A stretch of DNA of 64,000 nucleotides from Lucinisca nassula (GCA_963580285.1 OY757011.1:165941406-166005405); one strand, 5' to 3'; positions 46,110 to 57,844 are shown, counted from the stretch's first letter. Program-made: numbers and translations. Notes: generated by a model not told the origin, from the sequence alone.

Positions 46110-46460
46110 CTTGCATGCATGAGTGTGTGTGTGTGCATGCATGCATATGTGTGTGCATGTATGCATGCATGTGTGAGTGCATGCATGCATGTATGTGTGC
46201 ATGCAAGTCTACATTAGTGTGTGTGTGTGTGCATGCTTGCATGAGTGTGTGTGCATGCATGTGTGCTTGCATGCATGCTTGCGTGTGTGCACACGCATAT
46301 GCATTCATGTATGTATGTGTGCATGCATGATGGCATACATGTGTGTGTGCACATGCAAACGTGTATGTGCATGCATGTGTATGTACATGCATGCATGTGT
46401 GTGAGTGTACATGCATATGTGCATGTCTGCATGTGTGCATGTGTGCATGTTTGTATGACT
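46110..46460. repeat. TGCATG / TG-rich microsatellite
   Basis: This is a mixed array of TGCATGCATG and TGTGTG. The alternating purine-pyrimidine run encodes only Cys/His/Met frames and is not a gene. Confidence 0.95.
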
Positions 46461-46784
46461 CGCATCCCTCTAAAAATGTCCATAAGTATCTGTCAATCTT
46501 TTATATTTAAATTGTGATGAACTTTTCCTTGTGTTTCAGAATCAACATGGAGGGGAAGAAGAACAGTGACAGACGCTAAAAGCAGGAAGAAGTGAAATGA
46601 ATTATAAATAAAAATTAAATGAAATACTGTCTGCAAACAAAATTCAGTTGTTTTCTTGCTTACTATCAGTTTTTTTTGTTTGTTTTTTTTTTTTTTTTTT
46701 TGACATGCCTGCTTTTAACATGGTACGACGTAGGGACTTATTTTTCTGTCCATTTGTTTGTTCACCCATCAGCCATCAAAATAG

Positions 46785-47045
46785 ATGTGAAGGCATTGAT
46801 CAGGAATCGATAAATAAAACCACAGCTCCCACTATCTAGAGACACCAAAGGGAACGAAACACAAACATGAAACAACTAGACCCTAATTGAAACATCAATT
46901 AACACAGAATGGCCAATTGGCTATCCAAAATAAAATAATATAAGCGACACAAACACTCAAAGACAAGCCATAATAAAATAAACCGCGACAGAAGAACCGC
47001 TTTGGAACGGTCAGCGAAACGAATTTCACTGGGGGTTTAAACTGT
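46785..47045 (-). mobile_element. TGE copy, internally deleted
   Basis: It starts at AATAGATGTGAAGGCATTGAT and shows GAACCGCTTTGGAACGG. The rest is truncated at GGGGGTTTAAACTG. Confidence 0.7.
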
Positions 47046-47443
47046 GTTTTGTACAAATAATTTTGCAGTGGAACTTTCTTATAGAATTGGGACATAGCGA
47101 GTTCACAGGACTCATAAGAAAAAAAAAATGTCAATAGATCACCAATATGCTGATAACCAGTGCAAGTATAGTGCACATTCAGCTTTTAGAAACGGACAAG
47201 CAGAAGAGGGCGAAATACCATAGAATATAGTCCGTGATCATTCTCACTCGCAAGAAATATCCTCAGTCTAGAGATGACCAATCCCTTTGCTTGCGCATTC
47301 AATTGAGCCACTGGGATACTTTTTGGACACAAAGCTGCTGTTGAAATAAATTATGCCTATACTGTTAAAACAAATTAACAAGTCCGGGAAATACATACCC
47401 ATTTAGACCCCACTTCATACATATGAAAGTAGGGTTGGCAAGG

Positions 47444-47743
47444 CTGCCCCCGCCCATAGGGGCTTGAAGAAATATATGGGCTGCATGATGCTTCCACGCA
47501 GAGCTTAATCCGGCCCGCACACTAGTACTGGTAAACCGCTTAGAGGATCTAAGCCTGTCCAGGAACCACGGTGCGAGGCGGACCGCCAATGCTAATAAAC
47601 CCTATTGGTTTCATTTGGCGACAGGGCTTGGGATGTCGTTTCATCTCAATGTCGGGTACAAGTCCAACAAAATTGGAAGCAACGTCTCCAAAATGACCTT
47701 TACAGTGTTGACGGGGACGTTAAACCTCAAATCAAACAAACAA
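47444..47743 (+). mobile_element. R300 retroposon, full length
   Basis: It is exactly 300 bp, with the 13-bp TSD AGGGTTGGCAAGG at 47431-47443 and 47744-47756. Together with 31308-31607 it defines the family's full length. Confidence 0.93.
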
Positions 47744-47756
47744 AGGGTTGGCAAGG

Positions 47757-48199
47757 GTATACATTTTAACCATATTCTTACCCAGCATAGACGTATATAC
47801 TCATTAAAATTGCTTCGAACAGTCTGTTATAATGAGCACTAACAATCTAAATTTGAACCAGAAATAGGAAAAGTGCCACAAACTTCAATAGATGAATAAA
47901 AACTGACAGAAAGCAGTGTAAGATGTGTGTGTTATAATGGGTCCCATTGACAGAAGTACTGAATTGAAGAGCTTATACATTTTCCAATGTTTTACAATGT
48001 AATTAACATGGTGATTAAAGCATCAAAAATAACATTGATGAACGTATTCGGAAATGTAAGCAGAGAAACGTTTGTTAAATGCATTGCCAAAATATTCGCA
48101 CAATAAATGACGTCTGTAAACGATCAGGAATCGATACAATTACGGCTTACAGCTTATAAGATCTAAGCCTTCCCAGGAAAAGTGGTGCGAGACGAACCG
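47757..48199. other. Mostly unrecognised spacer
   Basis: It includes a weak P2-like palindrome (~47795-47845) and an R300 fragment at ~48145-48200 (AAGATCTAAGCCTTCCCAGG). Confidence 0.4.
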
Positions 48200-51100
48200 T
48201 TTTTAGTTCACCTGAGCCAATGGCTCAGGTTGAGCTATTGTGATCATTCACCATCCGACGACGTCGGCGTCGTCGTCCGTCCGTCCGTCCGTTTACAATT
48301 TCTTTAAACATCATCTCCTCCTAAACCACTGAACAGATTCTGACCAAACTTGGCAGAAATGATCCTTATGTGGTCCTCTCTCAAAGTTGTTCAAAGAATT
48401 CAATTCCATGCAGAACTCTGGTTGCCATGGCAACGAAAAAAGGAAAATAAGAAAAAAATCTTTAAAAATCTTCTTCTCTGAAACCAGAAGGCCTAGGTCT
48501 TTGATATTTGGTATGAAGCTTCATCTAGTGGACCTCTACCAAGATTGTTCAAATTATAGCCATTGGGCCAAAAATGCCTCAATGCCGTGGCCCACTGTTT
48601 TTACATAGGCTTATATAAGGAAAACCTTTAAAAACCTTCTTATCTGAAACCCAAAAGCCCAGGTCTTTGATATTTGGTATGAAGCTTCATCTAGTGGATC
48701 TCTACCAAGATTGTTCAAATTATAGCCCTGGGACCAAAAGTGGCCCCGTCCCGGGGCACACTGGTTTTATAAAGGCTGATATAAAAATCTTCTTGTCTGA
48801 AACCAGAAGGCCCAGGTACTGAACCTCTACCAAGATTGTTCAAATAATAGCCCTGGAACCAAACCCCCCCCCCCCCCCCCCCGCGCCGGGGCCCACTGGT
48901 TTTATAAACGCTGATATAGGGAAAACATATAAAATCTTTTTGTCTGAAACCAGAAGGCCCAGGTCTTTGATATTTGGTATGAAGCTTCATCTAGTGAACC
49001 TCCAGCAAGATTGTTCAAATTATAGCCCTGGGGCCAAAAACGCCCCCGCACCGGGGCCCACTCGTTTCACATATGCTTATATAGGGAAAACATATAAAAA
49101 TCTTCTTGTCTGAAACCAGAAGGTCCAGGTCTTTGATATTTAGTATGAAGCTTCATCTAGTGAACCTCTACCAAAAATTGTTCAAATTATAGCCATGTGG
49201 CCAAAAACGCCCCCGCACCGGAGCCCACTCGTTTTACATAGGCTTATTTAGGGAAAACATATACAAATCTTCTTGTCTGAAACCAGATAGGCCAGGTCTT
49301 TGATATTTAGTAAGAAGCTTCATCTAGTGAACCTCTACCATGATTTTCAAATTATAGCCTTGAGGCCAAAAACGCCCCCCCCCCCCCCCCCCCCCCGCGC
49401 CGNNNNNNNNNNNNNNNNNNNNNNNNNNNNNNNNNNNNNNNNNNNNNNNNNNNNNNNNNNNNNNNNNNNNNNNNNNNNNNNNNNNNNNNNNNNNNNNNNN
49501 NNNNNNNNNNNNNNNNNNNNNNNNNNNNNNNNNNNNNNNNNNNNNNNNNNNNNNNNNNNNNNNNNNNNNNNNNNNNNNNNNNNNNNNNNNNNNNNNNNNN
49601 NNGGGCCATTTTTGGCTCCAGGGCTATAATTTTGAACAATCTTGATAGAAATCCACCAGATAAAGCTTCATACCAAATATCAAAGACCTTGGCCTTCTGC
49701 TTTCAGACAAGAAAATTTTCAAATGTTTTCATAGCCTTGACTTCTATTTCCTAGGGAGCTATAATTTGAACAATTTTGATAGAGGTCCACTAGATGAAGC
49801 TTCACACTAAATATCAAAGACCTGGGCCTTGCGGTTTCAGAGTAGAAGATTTTTAATAATTTCCCTATATAAGTCAATATTAAACCGAAGGGCCCCAGGC
49901 GGAGGCATTTTTGGCCCAAGGGCTATAATTTGAACAATCTTGGTAGAGGTCCACTAGATGAAGCTACACACCAAATATCAAAGACCTGGGCCATGCGGTT
50001 TCGGAGAAGAAGATTTTTAAAGATTTTCCCTGTATAAGCCAATGTTAAACCAAAGGGCCCACAAGTGGGGGCATTTTTTGCACTAGGCCTATAATTTGAA
50101 CAATCTTGATAGAGGTCTACTAGATAGAGCTTCATACCTTGCGGTTTCAGAGAAGACATTTTTTTAAAGATTTTCCCTATATACGTCTATGTAAAACCAA
50201 AGGGCCCCGAGGCGGGGCATTTTTGGCCCCAGGGCTTTAATTTGAACAATCTTGGTTAAGATCCACTAGATGTAGCTTCATACCACAAATCAAAGGCCTG
50301 GGCTTTGTGGTTTCAGAGAAGATTTTTAAATATTTTCCCTATATATGCCTATGAAAAACCAAAGGGCCCAGAGGCGGGGGAATTTTGGCCCTAGTGCTAT
50401 AATTTGAACAATTTTGATGGAGGTTCACTATATGAAACTTCACACCAAATATCAAAGACCTGGGCCTTGCAGTTTCAGAGAAGAATATTTTGAAAGATTT
50501 TCCTCGTATAAGCCTATGTAAAACCAAAGGCCCTCGGGGCAGGGGTATTTTAGGACCCAGTGCTATAATTTGAACAATCTTGATAGAGGTCTACCAGATG
50601 AAGCTTCATACCAAATATCAAAGACCTCGATCATGCGTTTTAAGAGTAGAAGATTTTTAAAGATTTTCCCTATATAAGCCTATGTAAAACCAAAGGGTCC
50701 CCGAGCGGGGGCATTTATCGCACTAGGCCAATTATTTGCACAATCTTGATAGAGGTCCACTAGATGAAGCTTCATACCAAATATCAAAGACCTGGGCCTT
50801 GTGGTTTCAGAGAAGATCTTTAAATATTTTCCCTATAAAAGCCTATGAAAAAAACAAAGGGCCCCAGTGTGGGGGCATTTTTGGCCCTAGGGCTATAATT
50901 TGAACAATCTTGTTAGAGGTCCACTAGATGAAGCTTCACATTAAATATCAAAGACCTGGGCCTTGCGGTTTCAGAGAAGAAGATTTTTAAAGATTTTCCC
51001 TATATAAGCCCATGTAAAACCAAAGGCCCCTGGGGAGGGGGCATTTTTGGACCCAGTGCTATAATTTGATCAATCTTGGTATAGGTCCACTAGATGAAGC

Positions 51101-51425
51101 TTCAAACCATATATCAAAGGCCTGGGCCAAGCGGTTTCAGAGAAGAAGATTTTTAACATTTTGAGTAAAAAAAAAATTTTAGCTCCTGTGACCTAGATGT
51201 GCAACCGACCGGAACCATTTGAACAACTTTGAAAAGGGTCCACCTACGGATCATTCCTGTGAAGTTTGGTCAAAATCGGATCAAAGGTTTTGGAGGAGAT
51301 GTCGTTTGAAGAAAAAGTCTACGCACGGATGCACGCACGCACGGAAGGGCGGACGCATGACAGAAGACGGACAAAAAGTGATCCCAAAAGCTCACCTCGT
51401 CACTACGTGAAAGGTGAGCTAAAAA
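48200..51425. mobile_element. Giant foldback element with tandem core and assembly gap
   Basis: The ends are inverted: TTTTAGTTCACCTGAGCC at 48200 and AAGGTGAGCTAAAAA at ~51410. The left half contains ~165-bp units reading GAAGCTTCATCTAGTG. The right half contains the same units in reverse (CACTAGATGAAGCTTC). The left C-run (49377-49396) runs into 200 N (49403-49602), and the right half starts immediately after. The right half has ~8 units and the left ~6. Unit structure (GGTTTCAGAGAAGAAGA, AAGGGGCCC) is homologous to the 37230 tandem repeat. Confidence 0.85.
49403..49602. other. Assembly gap (200 N)
   Basis: This is a fixed-size run of N at the axis of the foldback, directly after a C-run. 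The true length is unknown. Confidence 0.99.
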
Positions 51426-51441
51426 GGGACAAAATAAACTG

Positions 51442-51545
51442 ACAAAAAAAAATGTTACTGGAGCTGGTGTCAGTCAAACATGTGACTCTTTGGTCATCAA
51501 TGAAACATGCATCCCACTGAGCAACCAAGCCCAGACAATGCAGAT
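51442..51545 (-). mobile_element. Degraded tRNA-like SINE
   Basis: The minus strand reads GGTTGCTCAGTGGGATGC (A-box region) and GTTTGACTGACACCAGC (weak B box), ending in an A-run. Confidence 0.5.
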
Positions 51546-52633
51546 GCATCAGATTATCAAGTCTGTGTAATGGACATCCCCCTAAACCCAACTTTATATA
51601 TAGAGAGGAATCATTATTTTCTTCACTTTCACCCAAAAACATTTATTATGGGTACTTCTTAAAACTACCTCAAACACAATCTATATTTAAACAAGAAAAA
51701 ATATGAAACATTTTCATCTGAAAAATGCGAGTTCCAGAGATCAGAGAGATGCCATTTTTGCATAAGGGAGTGTTCTTGTAATGTAACTCCAACAATTTTC
51801 TTATCTTCCAGTAGAGATGAGTATAATTAAGTGATTCAGAAATGCAAGCTGTGGGTACTTGTTAGACTTGCCTTGTTAAATTGATCTTAGCAAGTACCCA
51901 AAGCATAATTTCCCCAAAAATATCTCAGGACTTCTTCTAATTATCTGGAGCTATGGTTTTGTACAGCACAACCTCATTATACTACGGTTGTTTTCTGATC
52001 CCATCAAGTGTTAAAAAGAGGTTGTGTTGTAATGCAGAAATGGTGTCTGGTATACCAACCTTATTTTCTGTAACAATATGTCATACCATATTTATCCTAA
52101 ATACACTTGAACTTCAGTTGCTCAAACACCTTTGGGACCATAAATCTGTTCGAGACAGGGGTACTTCGGACCATTGAGCGTCACTGCCAGGAGGCATAAC
52201 CAGATTAATTATAGGACATCTTTTCAGTATTCTACAATAAAAATGTATGCTGTATATACTCATTAGAATCGCTTCACTGGCTGATTCTAATGACCACATA
52301 CAGCATGCATTTGCAAGCTGGAAAGTCGAAAATCTTCTTAATGATCCCACACTATTTCTTATGTAGAGGAATTCCAAGGGACTCAAGAATTGGTTGGACT
52401 CAGCCATGGTAAACAAGCCATCGGTGTTCGAGTCATCGAAGTTCTACTGCATTTGGACGCTTATTGAAAAACCTTATGGCCTCATAAATCATTCATTATA
52501 CATTCTGACCTCAAGCAGTGTAGACACTGATCAGGCTGCTCCTTTGGGAGCAGACTGATCAAGGTCTACACTGTTTGCTCAGACTGATTTTATGACTCTT
52601 TGGTGTCCAAATATTTTAGAATAAATACTGTAC
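51546..52633. other. YARS2 downstream flank or intron 4, MITE-rich
   Basis: It contains P2-type palindromes at ~51838-51905 and ~52240-52310 (ACTCATTAGAATCGCTTC) and a P1 palindrome at 52513-52579. I found no further YARS2 exon here. Confidence 0.5.
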
Positions 52634-52735
52634 CTATGTTTTGCCAACATTTGTGACATTCTAAAGTAGCGCCCAACTCCAGCAAGAAAGTCTATAATAT
52701 TTATATCTTGATACCACTCAGCATTATTCAGCAAT
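52634..52735 (-). CDS. YARS2: YARS2 coding exon 4 (mitochondrial tyrosyl-tRNA synthetase)
   Basis: The exon is 102 bp. The acceptor AG lies at 52736-52737 and the donor GTAC begins at 52633. It completes a split Lys codon from exon 3 and encodes LLNNAEWYQ, then IIDFLAGVGRYFRM. That corresponds to the NSAWY ... FL-VG-HFRM region of mitochondrial TyrRS, within the catalytic Rossmann fold. It ends with two bases of the next codon, so another exon must lie further left; I could not find one before the foldback at 48.2-51.4 kb. Confidence 0.88.
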
Positions 52736-52930
52736 CTGAAAAACATATACATGCATATAAATTTCTGTTAACCCATATCTTGATGAATAAATTAACTTTG
52801 TCACATCCATTTTTGACTGTCAACCAATCAGATTACATGATATAATGATTCATTCAAATTCAAAAACTGAATGATGGAAAAAAGCCATCTGATCGGGATC
52901 TCCACTGTTTGAAAAGACAGGAGTTGTTGT

Positions 52931-53090
52931 GGTCAACAGGATAAATAGAGGATCTTACATGAGTGGTCAACAGGATAAATAGAGGATCTTACATGAGTGG
53001 TCAACAGGATAAATAGAGGATCTTACATGAGTGGTCATTTCATAAATAACGTATGAAATGACCACTTGTGTAAGATTCTGTATATCATAT
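52931..53090. repeat. 34-bp minisatellite ending in a hairpin
   Basis: Three units start at 52931, 52965 and 52999 (GGTCAACAGGATAAATAGAG...). The end of the last unit, ATCTTACATGAGTGGTCA, forms the left arm of a hairpin whose right arm, TGACCACTTGTGTAAGAT, ends near 53076. Confidence 0.85.
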
Positions 53091-55140
53091 GACCACTTTT
53101 AATTGGATTTTATCTCCTTTTGATTTGACAATTTTTCCACAAAAAATGCATTGCTGACATGGACGTAGTCATGACATTACTTAATCCTGCCAAAGTGTTA
53201 TTACATGTGTGGTCATACAATTTTTATTACACGATGTTAGCCACTGCTTATCAACAACGTCATATCATAAGGGCTAATATCATACAGATTGGAGTAAGCA
53301 AATATTTTCATTTGTACTGATTTAGACATGAGCAATTCTGCTCCTGACATACAGGATAGTACTCTGTCAGCAACTACTTGATATTTTCTGCAAGCACAAG
53401 TGGAGCCTAAGCATCGCAGGTATATAGCTCAGTTACTGGAACAAAAGTCCCAATTTTTGTGCAATGTTGGAGCTATCTGAGACAAAAGGGTATCCTATCT
53501 CCTTTAGACCTTTTGCCCATTCTTAGCCAGTTTGTATCTAAAATTTCTTCAAAGAACTGTTTAGACAAAGATAGCCACTACAGACTATGCAATCCGACCA
53601 GGATTTTTTCAAGAGTTCAGGAGTTCTCCTATAAAATAATATAAGTCAACAAGGTATCCCTTAAAGTGGGTTTTTGTTTGTTTGATTTGAGGATTACAGA
53701 CATGTTAAGTCCACCGAAAATCGCGGGAGACTCCCGAAAAAATAGCTTTTCTCACGCCTCACGAAATTCAGGAAAAATCTCCCGGAAAAATGAAAATTCC
53801 GTTTTCGGCAAATTTTTTAAAAGCTGCGCTTGTATTTTCGTGTGTGCAAACCAGCGGAAAAATCGGAGTTAATCCGTGAGTAAAACTGATAATAATTAAT
53901 GCACTGTCCAGTATTATTGGGGATTAAAACACACCTGCAGATGGGCATTTGCAAATGAAAACAGTCGTTTCTTGAAGTGATTGCAAAAATGAAAGTAAAT
54001 CACAACGGTTAATTGCCTTCAACCAACGGACAATGTTAGTTAACCGAATCGTGTTATAAACGCCGACCGTATTTGTCACGGACCGTCTATTCTATTATTA
54101 CATTGTAAACACAAGCCTCCGGTGCTCTCGATGAGCCTACAATCTTCTGCGTGACAATGTGTGAAAATAAAATTAAGTTATGGCTCTAATTTGTGCATTT
54201 ATCCCCCAATCATAAAATTTAATCCACAATCGGTGTGAAAATGATGTAATCGCTCCTTAGATGTTTAGCTACATCTAACGGTAGATGTATGCATCTACTG
54301 TCTCGTGCATGGTTATATTTTGGCGCCAAAATAGCAGATGCTTGGCGGGAAAAGTCGAACGCTTTAATGTGTGTAAACACATCTGTATGCTGTTGTTGGT
54401 CGGGAATTGTGGAATGCACCGTTCCCTATCCAGCTTTATCCTTAACCGTTTAGCTATCGAAAAAATATTTTTTTTACCGGTTGCAAACGTTTTTTATGAA
54501 AGAAATAGCCCCATTAAAATAAGATAAAACAATTAAACATTAAACATGTGCGGGGTTGCTGAGGTGGGATGACTTCATTTTCCGATCGCGTGCAGAAAAA
54601 CGGTAGCTGCTGTTTGTGGACGGTTGATTTCATGGCGATTTTGGTGGTGGAGATCATTGATGTTCACCTTGAACTTGCTTGTTGAGTGGGTGTGAAAGTT
54701 TTGGATGGAGGGGCCCTCGTCTTGTGGCTGGAGAATTAAATTATAAACTAATCTGCATTCTTTATTCTCTTTTCTCGCTAACATGACACTTTTGATCTTT
54801 TGAGTATATAGGCTGCAACTTTTGTTAATCGTGCGTGTCAAGTTTATATAACTATCAGTATCTTTAATTGCTAATTGGACACGCTGTTATGACATGTCTG
54901 CAGTTAATTTGAACTTGCAAAAGTACCGTTATTGACCGTGACAACTCCGGTATTATCTACCGTATTTCCGCACTTAAAAGTCGGAGGGGAATAAAGCTGT
55001 TGTGCTCGAAACTTGATCCAAACCTTGGATTATTATACCCGCTTTTGTGAAGAATAATCGGGTATATTGTGTTCGTGTCAGAGTCGAGTGCCGTACGTCC
55101 TTCATGTTTCTATGGAATGGATCTCCTCTGAAACCGGTTA
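53091..55140. other. Intron 3 sequence, no recognised gene
   Basis: It lies inside YARS2 intron 3. Short frames at 53459-53872, 54285-54527 and 54575-54841 are not recognisable. The 53.7-54.9 kb part has a somewhat higher CG content. Confidence 0.4.
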
Positions 55141-56020
55141 AGGTACAGTTTTTAAACTTTGCCTGTGGATAGAACATGGGATGTAGATGGCACTAGGCTC
55201 CTTTTGGCGTGACCTTGACCTAAACATGACCCCTAGGTCAAAGGTCAAAAGTATGATTTTGCCATATCTCCTAAACTATTAGAGTTACACTTCTGAAACT
55301 TTGGTTACTGGATGGCCCTTGGAATATAGAATAAATTGGGCTACTTTTGGGGCTGACCTTGACCTCAACATGACCCCAAGGTCAAAGTTCAAAAGTATTA
55401 TTTTGCCATATTTTTGTGGGTCTGTATATATGTATGTGTGAACGTACGTCCGTCATGTTTCTATGGAATGGATCTCCTCTGAAACCGGTTAAAGCTCCTA
55501 AAATATTGGAGCTTCACTTCTGAAACTTTGATTATTGGATGGCCCTTGGAATGTATAATAAATTGGGCTACTTTTGGGGTGGCCTTGACCTCAATATGAC
55601 CACAAGGTCAAAGGTGAAAAAGTATTATTTTGCCATATCTTCTAAACTATTGAAGTTACACTTCTGAAACTTTGGTTATTGGATGGCCCTTGGAATATAG
55701 AATGAATTGGGCTACTTTTGGCATGACCTTGACCTCAACATGATCCCAAGGTCAAAGGTCAAAAAGTATGACTTCACCATATCTCCTGAACTATTGGGGT
55801 TACACTTCTGAAACTTTGGTTATTGGATGGCCCTTGGAATATAGAATATATTGGGCTACTTTTGGTGTGACCTCGATCTCAACATGACCCCAAGGTTAAA
55901 GGTCAAAAAGTATTATTTTGCCATATCTTCTTAACTATTGGAGCTACACTTCTGAAACTTTGGTTTTTGGATGGCCCTTGGAATATAGAATCAATTGGGC
56001 TGCTTTTGTTGTGACCTATC
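55140..56020. repeat. 144-bp tandem repeat rich in AGGTCA
   Basis: ACTTCTGAAACTTTGG-type landmarks lie at 55289, 55516, 55660, 55804 and 55948. The last four are 144 bp apart; the first gap is enlarged by an insertion at ~55405-55490. Each unit carries TGACCTTGACCTCAACATGA and AAGGTCAAAGGTCAAAA variants. Confidence 0.9.
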
Positions 56021-56299
56021 TGGGCATAAATGATTAGATATGCTCTTTGTCCTGAAGAAATATAAACCTGGGGGAGGGGGAGGGGAGTGGGTACACTGGT
56101 ATGGCTAGGTGTTAGTTTGAAGGCATCTTCCCAAGGAAATGATTTTTAAGATATTTATTAGTTATTTATCCATGAACAGGAGTGTAAAGAATAAACAATA
56201 AAATGTAGCCTATCCTGAGAGCTTGCCACCAAGACTTCGCGCCTTTGGCACTCGCCAATCCTCCTCGAACGCGCTGTCTCCCTCATTTTCATTTTCATA

Positions 56300-56520
56300 A
56301 CTTAACATGTCTGGGATTAGCATCCCTGTCAACACTGTTTAGGTCATTTTGGAGACATTGCTTCCAATTTTGTGGGAATTTTACCCAACACTGAGATGAA
56401 ATGACATCTCAAGCCCTGTCGCCCATTAAAACCAATAAGATTTATGAGGATGGACGGACCGACTCGTATCGTTTTGCCTGGGCAGACTTAGATCCTCTAA
56501 GCATTTTACCAGTACTCGTG
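56300..56520 (-). mobile_element. R300 retroposon, truncated
   Basis: It is in minus orientation, from GGGATTAGCATCCCTGTCAA to CAGTACTCGTGTG. The head beyond GTGCG is lost. Confidence 0.8.
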
Positions 56521-56574
56521 TGCTTTGAACAACTAGCCCCAGCTGTGGTATACAGGATGTCACATGTTAGATCC

Positions 56575-57060
56575 CCACTAGATCCAGCAACATTCTTTGT
56601 GGAGCTTGATCATGAAATATATTTTTTTTTTGGCCGGCCTTGGTAGCTCAGTCGGATGCGTGTCTGACTGGTTATCAGTAGGATATGGGTTCGATACCTG
56701 CCGGGGTTGGCAACATTCTTTCATGGAGATTGATCATGAAATCTTTTCTACGGTCATTCTCCCCCTTCCGCTGATTCAAGAAGGGCAGTTGTCAGTTTCT
56801 GGCAAAAGAATGTGCACTGTACTGGTAAACCACTTGTGGATAGGTAAACTGACCGGCTCAAAAATTACCTAAATAGTGTTGACTGGGCAGTAAAACCCCA
56901 ATACAAACAAATATAATATATTTTCTGCGACCATTTTCTTCCTTCAGCTGACTCAAGAAGGGCAAGGCAACTGTCAGTTTCTGGCAAGAGAATGTGCACT
57001 GTACTAGTTAGCCCCTAATGACCAAGCCTGCCCAGGAAAAGTGAGGTTAGGTATACTGCT
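56575..57060 (+). mobile_element. tS3 SINE nested in an older tS3 copy
   Basis: The younger copy (~56632-56914) has GGTAGCTCAGTCGGATGCG and GGGTTCGATACC. Its TSD AATATATTTT is at 56616-56625 and 56915-56924. The flanks are themselves tS3 body sequence (CAACATTCTTTGTGGAGCTT to the left; CTGACTCAAGAAGGGCA to the right), so it landed in an older copy of its own family. Confidence 0.85.
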
Positions 57061-57133
57061 CACCTGCACATGACCTAGACAGTGCAAAATGTCAAGTCTG
57101 TTTTTAGATTTGATACATTTAATGATAACTTAC

Positions 57134-57309
57134 TTTAGTGGTTTCATATCTCTTTGGTCCTTCCACAAATATTTCAGATGGTTACTGAAGATCCTCTCAA
57201 TGGTTTCCTTGATGCCAGCAGTGTTCTTTTCCACAGTTTCCTGAGCCAGTTTGTCCCGGTCTTTAGTTTTTCCACTTGGGTCACCTATCTGAGCTGTTGC
57301 ACCTCCTAC
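57134..57309 (-). CDS. YARS2: YARS2 coding exon 3
   Basis: The exon is 176 bp between acceptor CAG and donor GTAAGT. It opens in frame with VGGATAQIGDPSGKTKDRD, the segment that follows the HIGH-type motif in bacterial and mitochondrial tyrosyl-tRNA synthetases. The helix that follows ends in IFSNHLKYLW. The enzyme charges mitochondrial tRNA-Tyr with tyrosine using ATP. The frame stays open and ends two bases into a codon that exon 4 completes. Confidence 0.95.
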
Positions 57310-57474
57310 CTGTTATAAGTACAATGGAACTTCGATAACTCGAATACGGATAGTTCGTTTACCATGACAAATTCAAACTCACTCTTGGGTCCCTATAGAA
57401 TTGTTCCTATACCTCCAGAAATTTGTGTGTTTAGGTAAATTTATGGAGGTTTGTTTCATTTTAACTTTAAAATG

Positions 57475-57535
57475 TCTTGGGTACTCATTAGAATCGCCTC
57501 ATTGAGGCAATTCTAATGAGTACACAAAACATACA
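57475..57535. repeat. P2 palindrome
   Basis: GTACTCATTAGAATCGCCTC pairs with GAGGCAATTCTAATGAGTAC around an ATT loop. Confidence 0.85.
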
Positions 57536-57599
57536 TTGATTTTATAAAAAGTCGAAAATATATCCTTAGGTCATCCACATTATGTCTAGCAGTGTAGAA

Positions 57600-57756
57600 G
57601 CCTCTGTGGTGTAGTGGTTAAGCTACTCGCCTTGTAAACCAGGGATTGCAGGATCGATCCCGGGCTTCTCTAGACTTTTGGATGAGTCTTTAAACCGAGG
57701 TCCTTTCTCCGTATGACCTTAGCTGTTGGAGGGACATAAAACTCAAACACTCAACT
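57600..57756 (+). mobile_element. tS4 SINE, full length
   Basis: It has the tRNA-like head GGTGTAGTGGTTAAGCTACT (A-box region) and CAGGATCGATCCCGGG (B box). The body reads TTTAAACCGAGGTCC and the end reads AGGGACATAAAACTCAAACA. Confidence 0.85.
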
Positions 57757-57844
57757 ATAAGTTACCCCCAATAACTCGAACTATGCCTATTTCAAACAGA
57801 ATTTCATGGTTCCGAAGGTGTTCGAGTTATCGAAGTTCAACTGT

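Noticed and set aside
46105..46517. Cys/His-rich proteins on both strands
   Set aside because: They are translations of a TGCATG/TG microsatellite.
46517..46620. Plus-strand terminal exon with AATAAA
   Set aside because: CTTGTGTTTCAG followed by a short frame and AATAAA looks exon-like, but the peptide is about 13 codons and no upstream exon is recognisable.
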